This document shows, piece by piece, positions 1 to 8,011 of a stretch of 34,014 bases of DNA. Source of the stretch: Mycobacterium sp. (GTDB lineage: Bacteria > Actinomycetota > Actinomycetes > Mycobacteriales > Mycobacteriaceae); NCBI GenBank assembly GCA_023264735.1, contig JAHFVD010000076.1:1-34014 (forward strand), read 5' to 3'. Both the position numbers and the translations under genes were made by a program. Within the stretch, counting starts at the first letter, position 1. Each line of letters starts with the position of its first letter. The notes beneath the pieces are model-generated. The model was not told the DNA's origin. It was given only the letters and a program-made list of their open reading frames with translations, and did no database searches.

Positions 1-56
1 GAACCACCGAAATCCTGACCAGCCTGGCCGCCAAGGCACTTGGATACCAGGCATGA
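1..56 (+). CDS. 3' end of an acyl-CoA dehydrogenase gene (probably fadE13), partial
   Basis: Only the last 17 codons are in the window, read in the frame of the TGA at 54-56 and ending in residues KALGYQA. The peptide begins TTEIL, which fits the C-terminal helix of an acyl-CoA dehydrogenase. The family assignment rests mainly on context: in M. tuberculosis fadE13 lies directly before accD2. The stop codon overlaps the accD2 start as ATGA (53-56), so the two genes are probably translationally coupled in one operon. The fragment is too short to assign substrate. Confidence 0.6.
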   Translation, partial: TTEILTSLAAKALGYQA

Positions 57-1648
57 GCCAGCTGCAGAGCACCCTCGACCCGAAGTCGCCCACGTATGTC
101 GAGGCGGCCGAGGCCATGGTGGCGAAGCTCGCCGAGATCGATGGCGAACTGGCGAAGGCACTCGCCGGCGGCGGCCCCAAATACGTGGACCGGCATCACG
201 ATCGCGGCAAGCTCACCGCCCGCGAACGCATCGAACTGCTGGTCGACCCCGATTCGCCATTCCTGGAACTGTGCCCACTGGCCGCCTACGGCAGCGACTT
301 TCAGGTCGGCGCCAGTCTGGTGACCGGCATCGGTGTGGTGGAAGGCGTCGAATGTCTGTTGATCGCCAACGATCCCACCGTCAAGGGTGGCACCAGTAAT
401 CCGTGGACTCTGAAGAAGATTCTGCGGGCCAACCAGGTCGCGTTCGAGAACAGGCTGCCGGTCATCTCCCTGGTGGAGTCCGGCGGTGCCGATCTGCCGA
501 CCCAGAAAGAGATCTTCATCCCGGGCGGTCAGATGTTCCGGGACCTGACCCGGCTCTCCGCGGCGGGCATCCCCACGATCGCCTTGGTGTTCGGCAATTC
601 CACGGCCGGTGGCGCCTATATCCCTGGCATGTCCGATCACGTCGTGATGGTCAAGGAACGGTCGAAGGTCTTCCTGGCCGGTCCCCCGCTGGTGAAGATG
701 GCCACCGGCGAGGAGGCTGACGACGAATCCCTCGGCGGGGCCGAAATGCACGCCAGGGTCTCAGGTTTGGCCGACTATTTCGCCGTCGACGAGCTCGACG
801 CCATCCGCATCGGGCGCCGCATCGTGGCCCGGCTCAACTGGACCAAAAAAGGCCCCACACCGCGTCCAGTGATAGCGCCGGTGGCCGACCCCGACGAACT
901 GCTGGGCATCGTCTCGGCCGATCTGCGGATTCCGTTCGATCCCCGCGAGGTGATCGCCCGCATCGTCGACGGTTCCGATTTCGACGAATTCAAGGCGATG
1001 TACGGCGCATCCCTGGTGACAGGCTGGGCCACCCTGCACGGCTATCCGGTGGGCATCCTCGCCAATGCCCGCGGCGTGTTGTTCAGCGAAGAGTCTCAGA
1101 AGGCGACCCAGTTCATCCAGCTGGCCAACCGGTCCAATACCCCACTGTTGTTCCTGCACAACACAACCGGCTACATGGTGGGCAAGGCCTACGAGGAAGG
1201 TGGGATGATCAAGCACGGCTCGATGATGATCAACGCCGTGTCCAACTCGCGGGTCCCCCACATCTCCCTGCTGATCGGCGCCTCCTACGGAGCAGGCCAC
1301 TACGGGATGTGCGGGCGGGCCTACGATCCCCGCTTCCTATTCGCCTGGCCCAGTGCCAAATCCGCGGTGATGGGCGGTGCCCAGCTGGCGGGTGTCCTGT
1401 CGATCGTCAACCGCGCGGCCACCGAGGCCCGCGGGGGAACAGTCGACGAACAAGCTGACGCCGCGCTGCGAGCCGCCGTCGAGGCTCAGATCGAGGCCGA
1501 GTCGCTGCCGATGTTCCTGTCCGGCCGGCTCTACGACGACGGGGTGATCGATCCTCGTGACACCCGAACCGTGCTCGGAATGTGCCTGTCCGCCATAGCC
1601 AATGCACCGATCGAGGGGACGTCGAACTTCGGCGTCTTCCGGATGTGA
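53..1648 (+). CDS. accD2: Acyl-CoA carboxylase carboxyltransferase (beta) subunit AccD2
   Basis: This 531-residue protein is the carboxyltransferase subunit of a biotin-dependent acyl-CoA carboxylase. It would move the carboxyl group from carboxybiotin on its AccA partner to an acyl-CoA. The N-terminal half carries the crotonase-like acyl-CoA domain (LVESGGADLP around residue 140, then STAGGAYIPGMSD). The C-terminal half carries the carboxybiotin domain (GASYGAGHYGMCGRAYDPRF, then GGAQLAGVL). Length and motifs fit methylcrotonyl/geranyl-CoA-type beta subunits better than AccD4-6-type acetyl/propionyl-CoA subunits. The ATG at 53 overlaps the upstream stop as ATGA, and accA2 follows after 9 bp. 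The order fadE-accD-accA-fadE-echA matches Rv0975c-Rv0971c. The substrate cannot be read from sequence; a branched unsaturated acyl-CoA is an inference. Confidence 0.93.
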   Translation: MSQLQSTLDPKSPTYVEAAEAMVAKLAEIDGELAKALAGGGPKYVDRHHDRGKLTARERIELLVDPDSPFLELCPLAAYGSDFQVGASLVTGIGVVEGVECLLIANDPTVKGGTSNPWTLKKILRANQVAFENRLPVISLVESGGADLPTQKEIFIPGGQMFRDLTRLSAAGIPTIALVFGNSTAGGAYIPGMSDHVVMVKERSKVFLAGPPLVKMATGEEADDESLGGAEMHARVSGLADYFAVDELDAIRIGRRIVARLNWTKKGPTPRPVIAPVADPDELLGIVSADLRIPFDPREVIARIVDGSDFDEFKAMYGASLVTGWATLHGYPVGILANARGVLFSEESQKATQFIQLANRSNTPLLFLHNTTGYMVGKAYEEGGMIKHGSMMINAVSNSRVPHISLLIGASYGAGHYGMCGRAYDPRFLFAWPSAKSAVMGGAQLAGVLSIVNRAATEARGGTVDEQADAALRAAVEAQIEAESLPMFLSGRLYDDGVIDPRDTRTVLGMCLSAIANAPIEGTSNFGVFRM

Positions 1649-1657
1649 GCGGCCCAC

Positions 1658-3637
1658 ATGATTAGTCGAGTTCTCGTTGCCAACCGTGGCGAAATCGCCC
1701 GCCGCGTCTTCGCAACCTGCCGTCGGCTCGGCATCGCCACCGTCGCCGTCTACACCGAGCCCGACGCAGGGTCGCCCCACGTCGCCGAGGCCGACGCCCG
1801 GGTGCGCCTCGAGGGAACTTCCGGCTACCTCGACGCGGCACAGGTGATCGCGGCAGCGACGGCGTCCGGCGCCGACGCCATCCACCCCGGCTACGGATTC
1901 CTTTCCGAGAACCCCGATTTCGCCAGGGCCGTCCTCGACGCGGGACTGACCTGGATCGGACCGCCGGTGGCCGCCGTCGCGTCGATGGGCTCCAAGATCG
2001 AGGCCAAGAAGATGATGGCCGCCGCAGGCGTTCCGGTTCTCGACGAACTCGACCCGGAGACCGTCACCGCAGCGCAGCTGCCCGTGCTCGTGAAGGCGTC
2101 CGCAGGCGGTGGTGGACGCGGCATGAGGGTGGTGACCGAACTGTCCGAACTACCCGGCGAGGTGCAGGCCGCCAGCCGGGAGGCCCAGTCGGCGTTCGGC
2201 GACCCGACGGTGTTCTGCGAGCGATACCTGGCAGGAGGCCACCACGTCGAGGTGCAGGTGCTCGCCGACCAACACGGCACCGTCTGGGCGGTCGGTGAGC
2301 GGGAGTGCTCCATTCAGCGCCGCCACCAGAAGATCATCGAGGAAGCGCCCTCTCCCCTGGTCGAACGCGTTGCGAGCATGCGGGAGAGGCTGTTTACGGC
2401 CGCCCGGCTGGCAGCCGGCGCCATCGGCTACACCGGGGCGGGCACCGTGGAGTTCCTCGCCGACGATGACGGCGAGTTCTACTTCCTCGAGATGAACACC
2501 CGGCTGCAGGTCGAGCACCCCATCACCGAGCTCACCACCGGTCTGGATCTGGTGGAGCTCCAACTGTCGGTGGCCGACGGGGAGCCGCTCGACGCCGAGC
2601 CGCCTGCGGCCCGCGGGCATTCCATCGAAGCCCGGATCTACGCCGAGGACCCGGCCCGGAACTGGCAACCACAGGCCGGCCACATCCATCGATTCGAGGT
2701 GCCCGGCACGACAACATCTTTCGGCCTGCTCACCGGCACCGGCATCCGGCTGGACTCCGGAATCGACGACTCCTCGACCGTGTCGATCCACTACGACCCG
2801 ATGCTGGCCAAGGTCATCTCGTACGCACCGACCCGGCGGCGTGCGGCACAGGTGCTCGCCGACGCGCTTGCCCGTACCCGCGTGCACGGCGTTCGCACCA
2901 ATCGCGATCTGCTGGTCAACGTCCTTCGGCACCAGGCTTTCATCGACGGCGCCACCGACACCGCGTTCTTCGACACGCACGGGTTGACCGAACTTGCCCG
3001 CCCACTGGCCGACGCGGGCACCACCCGGCTGGCGGCAGTGGCCACCGCCCTGGCCGATGCCGCCAGCAACCGCGCCACCGCCACGGTGCTGGGCGACATC
3101 CCGAGCGGCTGGCGCAACGTGGTGTCCGGTAGTCAACACAAGACGTACCTGGATGCGGCCGAGCGGGAACACCGCGTCACCTATCGGTTCACCCGCGATG
3201 GCCTTGTGCTGCCGGACGACGATGGCGTGGCGCTGGTGTCGGCGCGGCCGGACCAGGTCGTGCTCGCCGACAGCAGCGGGGTGGCCACGGCATTCGAGGT
3301 AAGCCGTTACGGCACTGATGTTTTCATCGACTCCCCGCTGGGACCGGTGCAGCTGGTCGCCGCTCCGCAATTCCCGGAGCCGGGCTCGAACGTCGAGAAG
3401 GGGTCGCTGCTGGCACCGATGCCCGGCGCGGTGATCCGGCTCGGTGCGGCGCTGGGCGACACGGTCACGTTCGGCCAGCCACTGGTATGGCTGGAAGCGA
3501 TGAAGATGGAACACACCATCACCGCGCCTGCCGATGGCGTGGTGACCCAACTCGACGTCCATGTCGGGCAGCAGGTCGACGTGGGGACAGTCCTTGCCCG
3601 GGTGGAGAACCCGGACGCAGGAGAAGGAGTGCAATGA
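1658..3637 (+). CDS. accA2: Biotin carboxylase / biotin carboxyl carrier fusion subunit AccA2
   Basis: This 659-residue alpha subunit carboxylates its own biotin using ATP and bicarbonate. The N-terminal biotin carboxylase begins VLVANRGEIARRV. The ATP-grasp glycine loop KASAGGGGRGM lies near residue 150, followed by ECSIQRRHQKIIEEAPSP and the catalytic-site segment EMNTRLQVEHPITE. The C-terminal biotinyl domain carries EAMKMEHT, with the biotin-accepting lysine at residue 616 (codon 3503-3505). It sits 9 bp after accD2, and its TGA overlaps the fadE12 ATG as ATGA (3634-3637). A cytoplasmic complex with AccD2 is expected. Both active domains look intact. Confidence 0.95.
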   Translation: MISRVLVANRGEIARRVFATCRRLGIATVAVYTEPDAGSPHVAEADARVRLEGTSGYLDAAQVIAAATASGADAIHPGYGFLSENPDFARAVLDAGLTWIGPPVAAVASMGSKIEAKKMMAAAGVPVLDELDPETVTAAQLPVLVKASAGGGGRGMRVVTELSELPGEVQAASREAQSAFGDPTVFCERYLAGGHHVEVQVLADQHGTVWAVGERECSIQRRHQKIIEEAPSPLVERVASMRERLFTAARLAAGAIGYTGAGTVEFLADDDGEFYFLEMNTRLQVEHPITELTTGLDLVELQLSVADGEPLDAEPPAARGHSIEARIYAEDPARNWQPQAGHIHRFEVPGTTTSFGLLTGTGIRLDSGIDDSSTVSIHYDPMLAKVISYAPTRRRAAQVLADALARTRVHGVRTNRDLLVNVLRHQAFIDGATDTAFFDTHGLTELARPLADAGTTRLAAVATALADAASNRATATVLGDIPSGWRNVVSGSQHKTYLDAAEREHRVTYRFTRDGLVLPDDDGVALVSARPDQVVLADSSGVATAFEVSRYGTDVFIDSPLGPVQLVAAPQFPEPGSNVEKGSLLAPMPGAVIRLGAALGDTVTFGQPLVWLEAMKMEHTITAPADGVVTQLDVHVGQQVDVGTVLARVENPDAGEGVQ

Positions 3638-4800
3638 GCGACACCGGCTTCATCGAGAACGCCGAACGGCAGGAGTTGCGTAAGGCGGTCGCGGCGCTGG
3701 CGTCGAGCTACGGCCAGGAGTACTACCTGGCGAAGGCGCGCGCCGGTGAGTACACCGACGAACTGTGGGCCGACGCAGGCAAACTCGGGTTCATCGGGGT
3801 CAATCTGCCCGAGGAATACGGTGGCGGCGGCGCCGGCATGTACGAGCTGTCGCTGGTCATGGACGAGATGGCTTCCAACGGTTGCTCCCTGCTGATGATG
3901 GTCGTTTCACCGGCCATCAACGGCACGATCATCAGCAAGTTCGGCACCGACGAGCAGAAGCAGCGCTGGCTGCCCGGAATCGCCGACGGCTCGATCACCA
4001 TGGCGTTCGCCATCACCGAACCTGACGCGGGCTCGAACTCGCACCGCATCACCACCACCGCGCGACGCGACGGCAGCGACTGGATCCTCTCCGGGCAGAA
4101 GGTGTACATCTCCGGTGTCGACCAAGCCCAGGCGGTGCTCGTCGTCGGCCGGATGGAAGATGCCAAGACCGGCAACCTCAAGCCCGCGCTGTTCATCGTG
4201 CCCACCGACACCCCAGGTTTCACGTTCACCAAGATCGACATGGAAATCGTCAGCCCGGAGAACCAGTTCTCGCTGTTCATCGATGACGTCCGCCTGCCTG
4301 CCGACGCCCTGGTGGGCTCGGAGGACGCCGCGATCGCACAACTCTTTGCGGGGCTGAACCCGGAACGGATCATGGGCGCCGCCAACGCAATCGGAGTGGG
4401 CCGCTTCGCAGTCAGCAAGGCAACCGACTATGTCAAGACTCGCCAGGTGTGGAAGACGCCGATCGGCGCCCATCAGGGCATCGCTCATCCGTTGGCGCAG
4501 AACCACATCGAACTCGAACTGGCCAGATTGATGATGCAGAAGGCGGCCACGCTGTATGACCACGGCGACGATTTCGGGTGCGCCGAGGCGGCCAACATGG
4601 CCAAGTACGCCGCGGGTGAAGCGTCCACCCGCGCCGTCGACCAAGCTGTGCAATCCCTCGGCGGCAACGGGCTGACCAAAGAGTATGGCGTCGCCTCGAT
4701 GCTGACCGCCTCGCGGCTGGCCCGTATCGCCCCGGTGAGCCGCGAGATGATTCTGAACTTCGTCGCCCAGACATCACTGGGCCTGCCGCGGTCGTACTGA
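3634..4800 (+). CDS. fadE12: Acyl-CoA dehydrogenase FadE12
   Basis: This FAD-dependent acyl-CoA dehydrogenase has 388 residues. The ATG at 3634 was chosen because it overlaps the accA2 stop (ATGA), follows a GGAGAAGGAG-type ribosome site, and gives a normal N-terminus (MSDTGFIEN); a longer in-frame reading would extend into the accA2 biotinyl domain. Seen motifs are AFAITEPDAGSNSH (family signature and FAD/substrate contacts) and QSLGGNGLTKEYGVASM near the C-terminus. The usual C-terminal YEGT glutamate motif of short-chain enzymes is replaced by IAPVSRE. Instead, Glu244 in GLNPERIMG occupies the position used as catalytic base by isovaleryl-CoA and long-chain dehydrogenases. This supports a branched-chain or isovaleryl/citronellyl-like substrate, though that remains inference. 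Confidence 0.93.
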   Translation: MSDTGFIENAERQELRKAVAALASSYGQEYYLAKARAGEYTDELWADAGKLGFIGVNLPEEYGGGGAGMYELSLVMDEMASNGCSLLMMVVSPAINGTIISKFGTDEQKQRWLPGIADGSITMAFAITEPDAGSNSHRITTTARRDGSDWILSGQKVYISGVDQAQAVLVVGRMEDAKTGNLKPALFIVPTDTPGFTFTKIDMEIVSPENQFSLFIDDVRLPADALVGSEDAAIAQLFAGLNPERIMGAANAIGVGRFAVSKATDYVKTRQVWKTPIGAHQGIAHPLAQNHIELELARLMMQKAATLYDHGDDFGCAEAANMAKYAAGEASTRAVDQAVQSLGGNGLTKEYGVASMLTASRLARIAPVSREMILNFVAQTSLGLPRSY

Positions 4801-5570
4801 TGACCACACCCCTTGTCACCTACGCCGTCGAAGGTCACGTCGCCCGGCTGACGCTGGACTCACCGCACAACCGCAATGCGCTGTCCACGCGGCTGGTCGA
4901 GCAGCTGCACGCCGGGCTGCGGGACGCGGCCGCCGATGCCGCCGTGCGGACAGTGGTGCTCGGCCACACCGGCGGCACGTTCTGTGCCGGCGCCGATCTG
5001 AGCGAAACACCCGACGGGGATCCGTTGGAGACCACCGCGGTGCGGGCTCGCGAACTCACGACCGTGCTGCGCGCGATCGTCGAGTCGCCGGTGCCGGTGG
5101 TGGCAGCCATCGACGGCCACGTCCGGGCCGGCGGGCTGGGCCTGGTCGGGGCATGCGACATCGTGGTCGCCGGCCCGCGCAGTACGTTTGCACTCACCGA
5201 AGCGCGCATCGGTGTGGCGCCGGCGATCATCTCCTTGACACTGCTGCCCAAGATGTCGCCGCGCGCCGCCGCCCGCTACTACCTGACGGGTGAGACATTC
5301 ACCGCGGCGACGGCCGCCGAGATCGGACTGATCACCATCGCGGCCGACGACCTCGAAGCCGCGCTAGCGGGAGTCGTGGTCGATCTGGGCCGCGGCTCAC
5401 CCCAGGGGCTGGCGGCGTCGAAAGCCCTGACCACGGCCAATGTCCTAGCCGGATTCGACCGCGACGCCGAGCGGTTGGCGAAAGAATCGGCGCGACTGTT
5501 CGTCTCCGAGGAAGCCCGGGAAGGGATGCTGGCGTTTCTGGAGAAACGTCAGCCCCGCTGGCTGCGATGA
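4800..5570 (+). CDS. echA7: Enoyl-CoA hydratase/isomerase family protein EchA7
   Basis: This is a 256-residue crotonase-fold protein. Its start overlaps the fadE12 stop by one base (TGATG), so it ends a translationally coupled operon. Seen motifs are the oxyanion-hole segments NRNALS and GTFCAGADLSE, then GGLGLVGACD and LTEARIGVAPAIISL. The first of the two crotonase catalytic glutamates (CELAM in classical enzymes) is replaced by the LGLVG stretch, while the second (TEARIG) is retained. This pattern and the RIGVAPAIIS segment resemble methylglutaconyl-CoA hydratase (LiuC) and isohexenylglutaconyl-CoA hydratase (AtuE). That fits hydration of the carboxylated product of AccA2/AccD2. The exact substrate is not known from sequence. 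Confidence 0.9.
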   Translation: MTTPLVTYAVEGHVARLTLDSPHNRNALSTRLVEQLHAGLRDAAADAAVRTVVLGHTGGTFCAGADLSETPDGDPLETTAVRARELTTVLRAIVESPVPVVAAIDGHVRAGGLGLVGACDIVVAGPRSTFALTEARIGVAPAIISLTLLPKMSPRAAARYYLTGETFTAATAAEIGLITIAADDLEAALAGVVVDLGRGSPQGLAASKALTTANVLAGFDRDAERLAKESARLFVSEEAREGMLAFLEKRQPRWLR

Positions 5571-5598
5571 CACCACTGTGAGAGATCAGCGAACACTC

Positions 5599-5626
5599 TT
5601 GCGGTTGCCTTCCAGAGTCGTACGCT
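5599..5626 (+). promoter_or_regulatory. Candidate sigma-A-type promoter of the DUF1707 gene
   Basis: TTGCGG (5599-5604) and TACGCT (5621-5626) are separated by 16 bp. The predicted transcription start lies only a few bases before the ATG at 5635, so the mRNA would be nearly leaderless. No clear Shine-Dalgarno sequence is present, which agrees. This is pattern matching only. Confidence 0.35.
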
Positions 5627-5634
5627 CGTAGGCG

Positions 5635-6234
5635 ATGAGCAATTTGACACCACGGGACGCGACGACACGGGCCGCTGACACGGACCGCATCCAGGTTGCT
5701 CAGCTGCTCACCGAAGCCGCTGCCAAGGGACGTCTGCAGCTCGGCGAATATGAGCAGCGGCTGGCGAAGGCCTACGCCGCGCAGACCTATGAGGAGCTCG
5801 ATCGGCTGACCGAGGACTTGCCGGAAGCAGACGCATCGCACCGGCGCGGCGCATCCAAACCGGCGCCGAAGACGCTGCTGCTGGCCATCTTGAGCGGCTT
5901 CGAACGTCGCGGCCGATGGAATGTGCCGGGCCGGATCACGACGTTCACCTTGTTCGGCGGCGGTGTCGTCGACCTGCGCTACGCCGACTTCACCTCGGCC
6001 ACAGTGGAAATCCACGCGTACTCGATCATGGGCGGGCAGACCATCCTGCTTCCGCCGGAGGTCAACCTGGAAGTCCGCGGCATCGGCGTGATGGGCGGCT
6101 TCGACCACAACGTCGACGGCGTGGGTACGCCGGGTGCACCGAAGGTCACCATCCGCGGCTTCTCGTTGTGGGGCGGGGTGGGCGTCAAACGCAAGAATCG
6201 CAAGCCCGGCGGTTCCGAGGAACAACCTCGCTGA
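5635..6234 (+). CDS. DUF1707 (SHOCT-like) domain protein, Rv0966c-like
   Basis: This 199-residue protein has an N-terminal DUF1707 domain (residues about 15-65; DRIQVAQLLTEAAAKGRLQLGEYEQRL followed by TYEELDRLTEDLP). A C-terminal beta-rich region follows (about 90-185) that resembles the cell-wall-stress response (LiaF-like C-terminal) fold, with repeated glycine-rich strands such as FGGGVVDLRYADF and GVMGGFDHN. There is no signal peptide or membrane segment, so it is probably cytoplasmic or peripheral. M. tuberculosis Rv0966c has the same length and position class. It lies 64 bp after echA7 but appears to have its own promoter. Molecular function is unknown; a role in envelope stress is only suggested by the C-terminal domain. 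Confidence 0.88.
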   Translation: MSNLTPRDATTRAADTDRIQVAQLLTEAAAKGRLQLGEYEQRLAKAYAAQTYEELDRLTEDLPEADASHRRGASKPAPKTLLLAILSGFERRGRWNVPGRITTFTLFGGGVVDLRYADFTSATVEIHAYSIMGGQTILLPPEVNLEVRGIGVMGGFDHNVDGVGTPGAPKVTIRGFSLWGGVGVKRKNRKPGGSEEQPR

Positions 6235-6247
6235 GCACCCTGAGCCC

Positions 6248-6287
6248 AAAAAACTTCGGCCCCTTCCATTCTGGAAGGGGCCGAAGT
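6248..6287 (-). terminator. Strong intrinsic terminator (perfect 16-bp stem, T6 tail on the minus strand)
   Basis: Arms 6253-6268 and 6272-6287 are exact inverted repeats of 16 bp around a 3-base loop. On the minus strand the stem is followed by six T residues (A-run 6248-6253), a textbook terminator for the secreted-protein gene ending at 6303. It lies 18 bp past the DUF1707 stop on the plus strand, where the T-tail is weak, so it may also act in that direction. Confidence 0.9.
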
Positions 6288-6302
6288 CTTGTTGATGGAC
6301 TG

Positions 6303-7637
6303 TTACTTGGCGCTGCCGCCCGTGCTGGAGCCGCCCGAATCGCCCGAGCTGGACGAATCGCTCGAGGAGCTGGATTCCGACTTGGCCTTCTTGCCACCGC
6401 TGAGCGCGTCCGAGATCCGCTTGCCGAGTTTGGCGAGCGGGTTCTGCGGCTTCGCGGCCGGCTTGGTGGTCTTCGCCGCGGTGGCGGGCTTCGCCGACGA
6501 TGCGACACCGGTAGACGAGCTGGTCCCGGTCGAGGAATCCTCGGTCGACGACGAGCCTTCGGTCGAGGAACCTTCGGTTGAGGACGTGCCCTCGGTCGAC
6601 GAACCCCCGGTGGACGACGTGCCCTCGGTCGTGGTGGTGGTGTCGGTCGACTCGGTCTTGGCCTCAGCAGCCACCGTCTTGGCGCTCGTCTTCGCCGCCG
6701 CCGGCGTCGCGGCGCCCGGCGTCAACGCCTTGACCGCGCCCTCGACATCGTTGACGACCGTCTGGATGGCGGCCGCCGCCGCGCTGGCGGCACCGCTCAA
6801 CGCCGCTGCCGAGGGCAGGCTGTCGGAGATCGAGGTCGAGATGTAGGCCAAAATTGCCGACAGACCGGGTTGATAATTGCCGTCTGCGTCGTAGAAGGCG
6901 AACGACCCGTCGGGCGTGTATCCGTAGTAGTAAAGACTCGTCAGCCGGCCGCCACCAACTGTGACCGGGCCGATATCGAAAGTCGGAACCAATTGTGACG
7001 CCGAGACAATGACAGAGTTGATGACGTTCGGGACGCCGTAGTAGAACACTGACTGCGCGGCCTGGAAGATCGGCGAGCTGGTGCCAAAGATCTCACCGGC
7101 GGCCACGTAAGGCAATGCGGGCGCGCCGATTTCGAAGTAGTAGTTATCAAGGTCGAATCCGGGGACGAACGACTCAAGAGCGTTGTCCAACAGGTAATAC
7201 GCCACCCCTGAAGCCTGGTAGTTATACACACCGCCCTGGTTGTACCGATAGCCCAACAGGTCGCCGGTGTCGGGATCGTAGACCGCTTGCGCACCGTTGA
7301 CGCCTGGGTAGTAGGGGTTAGAGACGTACGGGGGGTTACCTTCGGCGTCAGGCGGGTAGATGACGTCTGGGTCGAACGGGTCGCCGGCGGTGGTGCAGCA
7401 GGCACCGATATAGCCGCCCCAGCCGAACCAGTAGGCGTCGTTGATGCCCTGGATGGTGATGTCGGAGAGCGCAGTCAATTCATACTTGGCGTAGGAGATC
7501 TTGGCCGGGGTGGGAGTGGACGACGCAGCGAGGGCGACATCGTTGGTCGGAAGGATCGCCGGTGAGGCGGTGACGATCGCAACGGCGCTCGCAAGCGCCG
7601 CACCCGTCACGAGAAAAGGCCGAGTTCGTTTCGCCAT
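6303..7637 (-). CDS. Secreted Tyr-rich mycobacterial protein with Ser/Thr/Gly/Glu-repeat tail
   Basis: This 444-residue protein has an N-terminal signal sequence: basic MAKRTR, a hydrophobic run to about residue 30, and a likely cleavage near ALAAS (35-39). The mature domain (about 45-275) is rich in Tyr and Gly. It has ITIQGINDAYWFGWGGYIG near residue 60-78, a CC pair at 80-81, and many YY or YYY doublets, suggesting an exported, possibly cell-surface protein. Residues 331-377 are STEG-type repeats, and a basic linker (KPAAKPQNPLAKLGKR) precedes a final Ser-rich tail. The ATG follows AAGGGGAA at a good distance. I recognise the architecture from large mycobacterial families of exported proteins but not a named function. 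It is absent from the corresponding M. tuberculosis interval as I remember it. Confidence 0.85.
   Translation of the reverse strand: MAKRTRPFLVTGAALASAVAIVTASPAILPTNDVALAASSTPTPAKISYAKYELTALSDITIQGINDAYWFGWGGYIGACCTTAGDPFDPDVIYPPDAEGNPPYVSNPYYPGVNGAQAVYDPDTGDLLGYRYNQGGVYNYQASGVAYYLLDNALESFVPGFDLDNYYFEIGAPALPYVAAGEIFGTSSPIFQAAQSVFYYGVPNVINSVIVSASQLVPTFDIGPVTVGGGRLTSLYYYGYTPDGSFAFYDADGNYQPGLSAILAYISTSISDSLPSAAALSGAASAAAAAIQTVVNDVEGAVKALTPGAATPAAAKTSAKTVAAEAKTESTDTTTTTEGTSSTGGSSTEGTSSTEGSSTEGSSSTEDSSTGTSSSTGVASSAKPATAAKTTKPAAKPQNPLAKLGKRISDALSGGKKAKSESSSSSDSSSSGDSGGSSTGGSAK
6507..6647 (-). repeat. Coding repeats for a STEGS/STEGT tail
   Basis: Degenerate repeats of about 15 bp encode successive Ser-Thr-Glu-Gly-Ser/Thr units (residues 331-377 of the secreted protein). 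The antisense frame reads as VEEPSV-type repeats, which explains an apparent ORF on the plus strand. Copy number is likely to vary between strains. Confidence 0.75.
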
Positions 7638-8011
7638 TGCTAGTTCCCCTTGCTAGTGCTGGTCCGCCCAGGTCGTGACGAACTCGATGCTTTGCTGATG
7701 CGAATCTTAGAAGATCCTGATAGATACTAAGGGGCTGTTTGCCCTTCAGCAAGCGGAATGGGTGAACTTATGGACCAAAGTACTTCGCTTTTTTCACTCC
7801 ACTCACGCATTGCCGAGAGGCGTCGAGTAGCTAATTGACGGACGGGAAACATCGGCGTTACCGATGTGTTGCACGTGTTCGCCGGGGCCTAGTGCCGGAA
7901 AACGTTGATGTCGATCATAAAGTCGTTTGCCATGCGCTTTGCTGCCCGTGCCGACCGACGCACGGCCACCGACGGGGCGTAAAGATTTGCTGAATACCTG
8001 AGAGATTCTGA
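7638..8011. other. 374-bp intergenic region with candidate promoter and two small inverted repeats
   Basis: No gene is visible. It should contain the minus-strand promoter of the secreted-protein gene; a possible -10 is TAAGAT on the minus strand (7704-7709), with no convincing -35. Two inverted repeats are present: ACATCGG/CCGATGT (7849-7855 and 7861-7867, 5-base spacer), which could be an operator, and CCGTGC/GCACGG (7946-7951 and 7960-7965), which could help end transcription of the VWA gene. The region is less GC-rich than its surroundings. Confidence 0.4.

Noticed and set aside
3487..3633. Upstream in-frame extension of fadE12 into accA2
   Set aside because: It overlaps the biotinyl domain in another frame; the ATG at 3634 has a good ribosome site and stop-start overlap.
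6289..6846. 185-codon plus-strand frame with VEEPSV-type acidic repeats
   Set aside because: It is antisense to the repeat tail of the secreted protein; its repeats simply mirror the STEG-coding repeats, and its start lies just after the minus-strand terminator.
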